NCBI GenBank assembly: GCA_944474755.1
Contig: OX104112.1
Span: 79,187,756 to 79,251,755 of the forward strand
DNA length: 64,000 bases
Direction: 5' to 3'
Source of the DNA: Limnoperna fortunei
Taxonomy: Eukaryota > Mollusca > Bivalvia > Mytilida > Modiolidae
The notes below the pieces were generated by a model, which was not told the DNA's origin, did no database searches, and saw only the letters and a program-made list of their open reading frames with translations. A program made the position numbers and the translations under genes. Position 1 is the stretch's first letter; each line of letters starts with the position of its first letter. Positions 47,801-59,800 of the stretch are shown in pieces.

Positions 47801-50800
47801 TTACACTAAATCTTGGTATTTACTGTTAACTCTGCCCAATTAATCATACCTAACATTCAGAATGATCTAGTCTATAGCAGGGAAAGCCATGAAAAAATAC
47901 TTACATGATTTGTGAGATCCTGAACTGATTTATTATAATTGTCAATATCTTCTTGTAATTCTGAGTTGACTTTCTTGGCTTGTTGATATTGTTTGGCAGT
48001 GTCTTGGTGTCGTTCTCTCTCGGCTCTTAATTCCTGCTGTAACTGGGTCAAGATCTGATCTTGTTGTTCTACCTGTAATTGCATCACCAAGAATGATCTT
48101 TGAGTATTTATTTTAGTTTATATATGTGAAAACACTTTTTTTTATTTTATTTACCTATTTAATACTTGTTTTGTGTCACTTTTTTTATTCTAACATTTAA
48201 ATGAAATCACTGTTCTGTTGAGGCAAAACTTTCAATTAAGCTACAAGTAATTCATATTGGAAGTAAACAAAAAATATCTGAAAATGATGTAATGAACAGT
48301 TAAGGTTACACAAACAAACCTGTTCAGATAGCATTTTCTCCTGTTCCCTAGCACCTTCCAATTCCACTTCTAGTTTATGAGCCTGTTGTTTATAAGCCAT
48401 TCCTTCCTGGACTGTGGAATGGTGCTCCTCCTTCACTTTCACCATGTCTTTCCTAAGTTTATCAATGATTGACTTCTGTTCAATTATCTCCTCCTCAAAG
48501 CTAGTGCTGCGTTCACGCAGGGTCTTCACTTCCATTTGTAATTTCCTGTTGACCTGTTCGTGCCTTACGACCTCTGTGACTCTCTGGCTGAGTTGGTCCT
48601 GTGTGGTCTGAAGGCTCTGTTCCATCAACATCAACTTTTCTTCATGGTGTGCCAACTAAATAGTCAAAATACTTCTGTTATAAAACCTATTGCACAACAT
48701 AATAAAGTCTCACTTAAATGAACTGCAAGAAAACAAAAAATCTAAACTACTGATGTAGCCAACAATATTATAATATCATCTTGGAGTTTGTGTGAAAAAT
48801 AAGATGTAAAAGAAACTCATAAAGGTCTTTTACGCATAAATGAGCATCAATATTTAATTTTAAAATACCCTGAAGTAGAATAGTACAAAACATTATTATA
48901 TAAAAGCCTGTCTAACTTATTGTTTAGTCTTGAAATGCTAAAAATATTAGTAAAACAACAGAAATTTTGTTAAAAAATTGTTTTTCTGCAATTTATACAC
49001 AAACATTACAGTATGTGATGGCTCGTGTCGTTGATTGAGGAGACCACATATATGTGCACAAAAACCAGACTAACATTTTTGTTAAAAGATAACAATATCT
49101 GGTTTAAAATAGTATCAAATGATTTAAACTATGAAAATCCAAGGTAAAACTAAAAAGGTCCCAATTTTAAATTAGATTCAAGCATTGACATGAATATTTG
49201 ATGACCGTGATTTGTTTAAATAGATATTGGACAATTAATAGTGTGCTAACCACGCTATAATGGAGATGCAATTATCCTTAATTGTCAATGATTCGTACTT
49301 AAATGACACTTAATTTCTATCATTTATTTTTTGTCAATATGGCAATTCCCTGTCATTTAAAAGACTAATATCATTGTGTTGCTTCATACTTTCAAGTAAA
49401 TTACATGATTAAAATACCTGCAAACTTAATTTATCAAGAATTTCAATATCAAGGCTAACTAGAATATTTTTTTTTACATAGGTAATGTAATGAATTGGAA
49501 TAAAGAGCTTAAAATCCATAGGTTTACAAATATAGATTACTTTGTTCCTCTTTATTTGATATCAAAATTTACATGGCCTTATACATCAAACGGTCTAATG
49601 CAACATAAAAATATTTGCAGTTTAAACATGGGAGTAAATTTATAACCATCAGTAAAGTATAACCCATTTTCTACAGTGGTATCAAAGGGTCTACTGTAAC
49701 ATAAAAATATTTGAAGTTTAAACACAGCAGTAAATTTATAACCATCAGTAAAGTATAACCCATTTTCTACAGTGGTATCAAAGGGTCTACTGCAACATAA
49801 AAATATTTGAAGTTTAAACATAGCAGTAAATTTATAATCAGCAGTAAAGTATAACCGATCAGTTTTTACCATAATTCAATGGGTTTGTTTGTTGGTTTGT
49901 TGGTTTGTTTGTTGGTTTGTTGGTTGGTTTGTTTGTTGGTTTGTTGGTTGGTTTGTTTGTTGGTTTGCTAGTAACTTTATGTTTAATGTCACTTTGTGAA
50001 AGTGAAAAGTTAAAATTCAATCTACAAAAAATACATTTTTTCAAGTTCTTAATGGCATAATATTCCTGTAAAACCTAATCCATTTTAAGAACATTTTCAG
50101 TTTGTACATTACCTCTTGTGCACAATCCTTGTACTGTGCTCTAGCTTCAGACAAGTCATTCTTCACACGTTCTACTTCTTGTTGAAGTTCACATACCTAT
50201 GACAAGTAATCATAAATGGTTGACAAAACTGTTATCTTACACATAAAAACAAATTGTGAGTTAAGTTTGTACAGATAGTTTTCAATTCACAATAATTCCA
50301 ACCCTTCTTCGTGTATTTATTATTGGCCTCATATCAACTGCAGTTCATGATTTACTAATTTCTATGGATGTACTGGTTTATATGTTACTAAAAATTAAGT
50401 CATCACAATGTAAAAAAAAACGTCTATTTTTGGACCTCACCTAATTCCTAGTAAAACTGACCTTGTAGTTTGATTTTGAAGAGAACACTTTATTTCACAG
50501 AAACATTTTAATGTAATCGTCAACATCTGATAAAACACTCTAAAATCATTTAAAACATTTTTATTGTACTTAACAATTTGTTAAAATTGCTGTTTAAATA
50601 CAGGAGTAAATTTATAATCAGCTGTAAAGTATAACCCATCATTTTGTACAGTGGTGTCAATATATTAATCGATTAAATTTGAATTTAACTGGAAAAGATT
50701 TATTTTATTATTACACACAACTCGGTCAAATGAATCTCAAACTGTGATCAATTTATACAACAATTGACATATTTCTACCTGGGAGAAAGTGTATTTATTA

Positions 50801-53800
50801 CAGTTTATAAAAAATTCCTGTCAAATTTCTTGCTCTATGTACAGCATTATGTAATAAAGCTTTTATGTTTTGATCAGTTAAAAAAATGATAAATTTCAGA
50901 TATTTAATTACAGATTGATTGTATGTTCATAATAAAGTGAATAGTGTTTTTTTAATTAAATTTATAAAAATATTAAATTCTATGTGTAAAATGATACCCT
51001 CTGTCTGGCAATTTACATTTTAAATAATAATTTCTTCAAAAGGAATAAGTATTTGTACTGTTTATATATTTGAGAACGCATTTAGAAATTAATTTCTCAT
51101 ATAGCTTCTAAAAAAAGATGCTAAGTGGACATTAAACATTAACATAAAAAAATGTTAAATTATTACTCGATGTTACAGTAATGGCTAATATTAAAAATAA
51201 AAATTCTGCTTAACTTGCATAATCTAATATATTTTAATATTAACTCCGAAGATTCTCTCCTTTGCATAACTAACATACCAAAATATAATTTGACTCTAAA
51301 ACTTACTTGATTTTCTGCCCTTTGTTTAGATGACTGTAGATGATTATTCTCCATTCTCAGGTCTTTTATGTTGGCTTCATGTTTCTCAATCTGTAAAAGT
51401 GCATTTTCATATTCTCTTATAGTCATTTCCATGCCAAAGTTTAGACTACTAGAGTTCTGAATACTATTTGATAATATTCCATACCTTCTATCCATTCTAT
51501 CTAAGGCTGATGTATATGGATATGCCATTGTGTTTCCAGGTTATTACAAATTGTTCCACATTACAAGAATTTCACAAATATCTGAATGGCTATACAAATT
51601 ATACTTCTGCCATTTTTTTCATGTCTCATAACTTCGTCAGATTACAGAACACTGCCCACCTCCAAACATCTGACTGACATCTAAATCAATATTCATCACA
51701 AGTCACAAATCAACATAAATAATTTTTCACCAAATGCTTGGTGTAAAATTCTCCAACAGAAATATTAAAGTAATTGACCAAAGTGTTCAAGAAGGATAAC
51801 TGCTGTCCATGTCTTTACCTGTTCAGGTAACACTTCAAACTTACTACTAATAATATATGTCAACAACTCGACTCCAATTCATATTTATTAAATATCCCAT
51901 ATGATTTAACTTCTGTTTATAAATTGTATATTAATAATTTCCTAAATTCTAAATGTAATTCAAATATTTGTCAGACAAATTTGTCCTAACAGCTGCACCT
52001 GTTGTCTCTACACAGTGTCACAATAAAAACAATCCTAAATATTTAATTTACTTTCACAGCAAGAATCACAAAACAATTTCAGCAATTGATTTTTAAGAAT
52101 GAAATACCACAGTTAGCTGTTCCATGTTATTTACATAAGGATCATAGGAAGCGTATCTCTGTCTTTTAAATAATTTCATAAATAAATCTGGTATCTGTTA
52201 ATTCTGACATCAAAGCATGAACCTTATGATAAAAATCAATATGAAAAAATTCTTGTCGTAAAGCGTTATCAATCAAATTTCCAAAATATCACATTAATCC
52301 ATTCCATTAATTCAAGAAAGCTTCCATTTTATATCAGTTAAAAAACTCCTACATCATTACAACAAAATTAAAAGTTGAGTTGTCAGCACAAACTACAGAA
52401 GGACAAGTTTATTCATTAAAATACATCCTCCGTCAGGTAAAACTTCTCCTCATCATGAGAACATTTCTGTATCTGTAATACCACCTTGTATTACAAATTA
52501 ACACCCAATACATTACATTGTTAATGGAGATATTATCTGACTAATCCATTGAACAAAAGATGTTACATTTACAAACCATCAATGACAGAATGAATTCTAT
52601 CAGATTTGAATGTCACAAATCAGATCAGTTATGTGAATACAAAGTATCGTAAAGGCCAAATCAGATCAATGAATACAACTTTAAAGACCTCTGATGAATT
52701 TTTACTTATCGTAGTGTATGAATAGATTTCAATGTTTAACCAATTCAAACTGTAATTTTACAGAAAATTATAAAAGAACCATTCATTGCATATAAAGATG
52801 GTCTTGTATTTACTTAACACGTCCAAACATAGATTGAGATAGAAGAAAGCTCTGGAATTTAAATTTTCTATTTAAATGTTGCCGTTCAGAGACATTAATT
52901 TTCAATGGTTTTATAAATACTCAATATCCACGGTCAACTTTTAACATTACCATGAAATAAAAATACTTGATATAAAAATTCTGAATGTCACAGCATGTTA
53001 AATGTATTATCATTTATAATAAAAATTGACACATCTATTGAGACCTGATTTATATACCAGTTTCATGTAGGTCTACAGAGATAAGAAGTTACAGTAATAA
53101 CACTTCTGGTACAATAACTTTCTTGAAGCACATGCAATCTCAGCAAAGAAAGTGAATTTTTATTTTGAGTATTATTCAAGTCAAATGGCAAATAAAACCT
53201 TAGGTTGATTGATTGGTTGTTGTTTTACGTCCAGCAAGCAATATTTCAGCTATATTCAGGACGTTAAAACCTTAGGGACACAACAAACAAATGACAGTAG
53301 GATAGCTATTATAATAACAAAACAAAAAAAAAACTAAATTTATTCTTTGTTTCAGCAATTTTGAGCCTATCAAGGATTCGAGTAATTTCAATACTTCCAA
53401 TTAAGAAAAACCTGACAAGCTGGGAAATGAGGGTCCTGAGTAATTACTGAATACCTGGAAAATTGGGATCCTGGTTAATTATTGACTAGCTGGGAAATGA
53501 GGATATTAGTTAATAACCGACTATCTGGAAAATAATGACTAGCTGGAAAATGGGGATCCTGGTTTTTTACTTACTACCTGGAAAATAGGGATCCTGTTTT
53601 ATTACTGACTAGCTGGAATATGGGGATCCTGGTTAATGATGGGCTAGGTGGAAAATTGGGATCCTGGTTTATTACTGACTAGCTGGAATATGGGGATCCT
53701 GGTTAATGATGGACTAGGTGGAAAATGGGGATCCAGGTTAATTTCTAACTAGCTGGAAAATTGGGATCCTGGTTTATTACTGACCAGCTGGAAAATGGAA

Positions 53801-56800
53801 TCCTGGTTAATTACTGACTAGCTGGAAAATGAAGATCCTGGTTTAGTACTGACTACCTGGAAAATAGGGATCATGGTTAATTACTACCTAGCTGGAAAAT
53901 TGGGATCCTGGTTAACTAATGACTAGCTGGAAAATGGGGATCCTGGTTAATTACCAACTAGCTGGAAAATGAAGATCCTGGTTAATTACTGACTAGCTGA
54001 AAAATAGGAATCCTGGTTAATTACTGACTAGCTGGAAAATGGGGATCCTGGTTAATGATGGACTAGGTGGAAAATGGGGATCCCGGTTAATTACTAACTA
54101 GCTGGAAAATTGGGATCCTGGTTAATTACTGACTAGCTTAAAAAGGGAGATCCTAATTAATTACTGACTAGCTGAAAAATGGGAATCCCGGTTAATTATT
54201 GACTAGCTGGAAAATGGAGATCTTGATTAATTAATGTTGGAGAATCAATGTTGGAGTCAAGCCCACTCTTCAAGATGTCCAGCAATTGAATTCTTCTTAC
54301 ATACAAAAATGCTTTAAATTCAATGATACAAATATTGTCTACAATGATAGTTAATAGTGTTATAAGGTGTTCTTCTTTTTAGTAATACAGTCAAACCTGT
54401 ATAAAGAAACCATTCAAAGAATATAATAATACAGGTAGTCTTTGAATAAAGATCCAGGTAGTGAGAAATTCAGTGAACAGGGATCTACAAGTAACAGTGT
54501 TATAACAACAGGGATCTACAAGTGACTGTTACAACAAGAGGGATCTACAAGTAACAGTGTTATAACAAGAGGGATCTACAAGAAACAGTGTTACAACAAA
54601 AGGGATTTACAAGTAACAATGTTACAACAAAAGGGATCTACAAGTAACAGTGTTATAACAAGAGGGATATACAAATAACAGTGTTATAACAAGAGGGATA
54701 TACAAGTAACAGTGTTACAACAAAAGGGATCTACAAGTAACAGTGTTACAACAAAAGGGATCTACACATAACAGTGTTATAACAAGAGGGATCTACAAGT
54801 AACAATGTTATAACAAGAGGGATCTACAAGTAACAATGTTATAACAAGAGGGATCTACAAGTAACAATGTTATAACAAGAGGGATCTACAAGTAATAGTG
54901 TTATAACAAGAGGGATCTACAAGTAACAATGTTATAACAAGAGGGATCTACAAGTGCCAGTGTTATTACAAGAGGGATCTACAAGTAACAGTGTTATTAC
55001 AAGAGGGATCTACAAGTAACAGTGTTATAACAAGAGGGATCTAAAGTAACAGTGTTATAACACAGGTTTCTGAACAAAATAAAATCTCAATGAACACGTT
55101 TGACTGAATTTCAGTTTTAAATATTTCAAGTTCTTCAAGCCATAGTTATACTAATAAATCTACACTTTTCACACAGTATTAATTCAAACTTTCTTTTAAA
55201 TCTGACCAAACATGGTGACAATATGGAGGTTTAAACTGAGGAAGTATAGTTCTCAATACAAACACAATTCACTTATCCAAACTAAATAAAATATGCAGTT
55301 CAATTTACAGATCAAACAGTTCTCAAGTGGTTAAATGCAAACACTTAAACATGAATGTCACCACCAAGGTATACATTGTTATGTGTGAAAATTTATGACA
55401 ATAAAACCCCCAACAGTTGTAATAAATCTGTTTGTCATGGGAGTTAATCAGTTCTCAGTAAATCAATACATGAGCAAGTCCATGGCAGTGTTTGCACATT
55501 AAAGTTCAATCAAATATTAAAAATCAGGCAAACAATGTTTTATCAATCTGTATTAATCCTATTAATTCTGCTTGTATGAATTATTTATAAAGGTCACTTT
55601 AAATCAATGATTTTTTTCTGGTTTTTTATTTTCTTAATTTAAAGATAAACATCAGAAACGATCAGCATTATATTTTGTGTGAAAATGTCAACTAAACTAT
55701 TTCTATATTTGGCTTTGTGCCACACTAAACATCCATGTAGACATTTACATGCTTCAATAATAAGAGTTGTTTTAAAAAATGTAGGGTAAGTTTTAAAATT
55801 GAATCACATATTTTTTTTTAGTTTCTAATAATTATAAAAAAAGCACATTTTAACTTTTAGGTAGAGTTTATAAAAAAAAAACCAGTCCAATTTAAATGCA
55901 ACTGAATTCTTGCTATATTAATTACCATTAAGTGAAATTTAACACATTGAAATAAAACTAATATCACACTGAATTGTTATCTGTTTATAGATTGTTTTGT
56001 TGACAAACAATGTTTTAGACCTGATGTATCTATAATATGCATTTAAACGATTTGAGATTCAATACATAAGAGAAATGAGTTAAAACCTATATCAGTGATT
56101 GTAAATAGAGATATATGTTATCTGAGTCTTCCCAACAGGTCATTTTAAATGGCTTAACAAACTTTTCATGTCATTTAAAGGCATGTCAATGCAAGTTCTT
56201 TCTATGTCCATGTAAAGGAGGGAAAATCTATGACCACCTGGGACATGATATAACATGTAATAATCATATTTTTTAATTCCAGTTATTTCCCTTTCACAGA
56301 ATTGATCCAAGACACCAAGAGTTATTTCCCATTTTTAGCAATTAGTTTTTCCTTAATATTTACACAAATAGTTTCTTTAAGAAAATTTGGAAGAAATAAA
56401 CCTTTCAGATAACAGATATTGACATGTTCTGTGCCAGCAGGTGGAATTATTACTGATATTATCATATACAGTTACTTCTGCCTACCTCTTCCATTTTGTT
56501 GGCAATATCATCTCTACATGACTTAATGTCAGCTTCATTCTGTTTCAGTTGATCTTCACGTCTGTTAAGTTCCTGTTCAAGAGCCTGACCTCTAGCCTGG
56601 GTTTGATGAAGAGCCGATTCAAGGGAAGACAACTGTTCTGACATTTTATTAGTATCATTTTTGTGTCGTTGATGAGAGCTGGCCAAATTCAGCTGTAGTT
56701 GCTGAATACTCTGTTCAAGTCTATCAATCTATTAAAAAAAGAAAAATTATTGACATTACAACATCATTCTTATGCCCCCCATTTAAAAGTATATGATTAT

Positions 56801-59800
56801 AAAATGACAGGATATTTTATTTTGGAACACAGGTTAGAGGTTATCAGTTGTCTTGGTTTGGAAGGGATATTTTATTTTAGTTCTGGACTCTGGGTCATAA
56901 ATGGTTAAGAGCCCATTAGGCACAGAGAAAGTATCTTGTTTGTGGGTATATTTATCAACTTTCATTCTACCCTCTTGTATACTTATTAATAAATTGCAAT
57001 TATAACATATACAATTTTAATTTCTGCTTATATTAACATTATTTTATAAAAGTAATTGTCAACTCTGTATTACTGCTGATGTGGTCTACAATCAAGACAA
57101 TGACCTATTTATTGTAATGAAAGAGTTTTACTTTTCTGGTGATTTGCTAAACCACAGGAGTCATTTACAACATTTTGTAGAAAGTTGTGTCAAGCAACAT
57201 ACCTCTTTCATGGCACTATTCTTCTGTTCTCGGATTGAAGCAAGCTCCACCCTGAGGTCATTAATTTGATCCTGATGATCCGAAATTTGACGGAGCTTGC
57301 TTCCAAGTTCAGAACGAGTTTCTTCAAGTTCCAATTCTAAATGAGCTATTCTGTCTTCTTTTTCCAGATACTGAAACAGAACCACATGACTTATAAGTTG
57401 AGGTTAAATATTTATTCTCTGTTAAATTATTTTACACATGTATCATTTCACAGTATTAAACATTTAAGACAATTTAAAATTAAACATGTTCTGTAAACAA
57501 ATGATACCCTCTCCCAAAAATTTTTTTTAACAAGTCATAACTCTGGGATTTGTATAAATTGAATATATTTTATTTGCATGATATCAAAATAAAGATAAGA
57601 TTAGTCACAAGTTATTAAAAAATTATAAAGCTCTTTCTGTACATTATATGACAAGCATTCAGATGACAGCAATATCAATATAGATATAAAAACATCTTGA
57701 GGCATTTGTATACAGACCTCCTAGGATGCCATCAGTTTTATTAACATATCATGAAATTGCATACAAATTTAGTACTGAAAAGTTTACAGGAGCATAACTC
57801 AGGAATTTGTTAACAGATCAACATGCCATACAAACATGTTTGTTAGGATCTTGCAATGTACCAAGTTTTCTCTATACCCAGCAACATACCTCAGCATCAG
57901 TATGACTGTGTTCTGCCTGATAAGTTATACCAGCTATACCCAGCAACATACCTCAGCATCAGTATGACTGTGTTCTGCCTGATAAGTTATACCCAGCTAT
58001 ACCCAGCAACATACCTCAGCCTCAGTATGACTGTTCTGCCTGATAAGTTATACCCAGCTATACCCAGCAACATACCTCAGCATCAGTATGACTGTGTTCT
58101 GCCTGATAAGTTATACCCAGCTATACCCAGCAACATACCTCAGCATCAGTATGACTGTATTCTCCCTGATAAGTTATACCCAGCTATACCCAGCAACATA
58201 CCTCAGCATCAGTATGACTGTGTTCTCCCTGATAAGTTATACCCAGCTGTACCCAGCAACATACCTCAGCATCAGTATGACTGTGTTCTCCCTGATAAGT
58301 TATACCCAGCTATACCCAGCAACATACCTCAGCATCAGTATGACTGTGTTCTGCCTGATAAGTTATACCCAGCTATACCCAGCAACATACCTCAGCATCA
58401 GTATGACTGTGTTCTCCCTGATAAGTTATACCCAGCTATACCCAGCAACATACCTCAGCATCAGTATGACTGTGTTCTCCCTGATAAGTTATACCCAGCT
58501 ATACCCAGCAACATACCTCAGCATCAGTATGACTGTGTTCTGCCTGATAAGTTATACCCAGCTATACCCAGCAACATACCTCAGCATCAGTATGACTGTT
58601 TTCTCCCTGATAAGTTATACCCAGCTATACCCAGCAACATACCTCAGCCTCAGTATGACTGTGTTCTGCCTGATAAGTTATACCCAGCTATACCCAGCAA
58701 CATACCTCAGCATCAGTATGACTGTGTTCTCCCTGATAAGTTATACCCAGCTATACCCAGCAACATACCTCAGCCTCAGTATGACTGTTCTGCCTGATAA
58801 GTTATACCCAGCTATACCCAGCAACATACCTCAGCATCAGTATGACTGTGTTCTATACCCAGCAACATACCTCAGCATCAGTATGACTGTGTTCTATACC
58901 CAGCAACATACCTCAGCATCAGTATGACTGTGTTCTATACCCAGCAACATACCTCAGCATCAGTATGACTGTGTTCTATACCCAGCAACATACCTCAGCA
59001 TCAGTATGACTGTGTTCTCCCTGATAAGTTATACCCAGCTATACCCAGCAACATACCTCAGCATCAGTATGACTGTGTTCTATGCCCAGCAACATACCTC
59101 AGCATCAGTATGACTGTGTTCTCCCTGATAAGTTATACCCAGCTATACCCAGCAACATACCTCAGCATCAGTATGACTGTGTTCTATACCCAGCAACATA
59201 CCTCAGCATCAGTATGACTGTGTTCTATACCCAGCAACATACCTCAGCATCAGTATGACTGTGTTCTATACCCAGCAACATACCTCAGCATCAGTATGAC
59301 TGTGTTCTATACCCAGCAACATACCTCAGCATCAGTATGACTGTGTTCTCCCTGATAAGTTATACCCAGCTATCCCCAGCAACATACCTCAGCATCAGTA
59401 TGACTGTGTTCTCCCTGATAAGTTATACCCAGCTATCCCCAGCAACATACCTCAGCATCAGTATGACTGTGTTCTCCCTGATAAGTTATACCCAGCTATA
59501 CCCAGCAACATACCTCAGCATCAGTATGACTGTGTTCTATACCCAGCAACATACCTCAGCATCAGTATGACTGTGTTCTCCCTGATAAGTTGTACCCAGC
59601 TATACCCAGCAACATACCTCAGCATCAGTATGACTGTGTTCTCCCTGATAAGTTAACAATTGATTCTCCAGTTTCTTTGCTCTTTCCTCATTCTTAAGTG
59701 CCTGTAATTAGTGTCAAAAATAGTGTAACTGTATTAAATTAAATAATCACTATTCATGTTTTGCATTTTCTTACTCTGACACAATTTTCTACTCTGCAAC

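Larger units (their letters stand above)
25262..50145 (+). repeat. Segmental duplication, copy B
   Basis: The right copy of the unit at 1910-23535, about 3.3 kb longer. Copy B-specific pieces account for the difference: 27131-27760 (MITE), ~33605-36825 (composite), ~36998-37233 and ~41445-41940. It carries the second TPR-TIR gene and the intact 3' half of the coiled-coil gene, which runs on beyond the duplicated block. Confidence 0.95.

Noticed and set aside
57856..58927. Two long plus-strand open frames (313 and 279 codons) with a repeated protein motif
   Set aside because: They lie entirely in the 63-bp minisatellite. The unit is a multiple of three, so any stop-free frame stays open. There are no splice or promoter signals, and the true coding content is the minus-strand exon at its edge.
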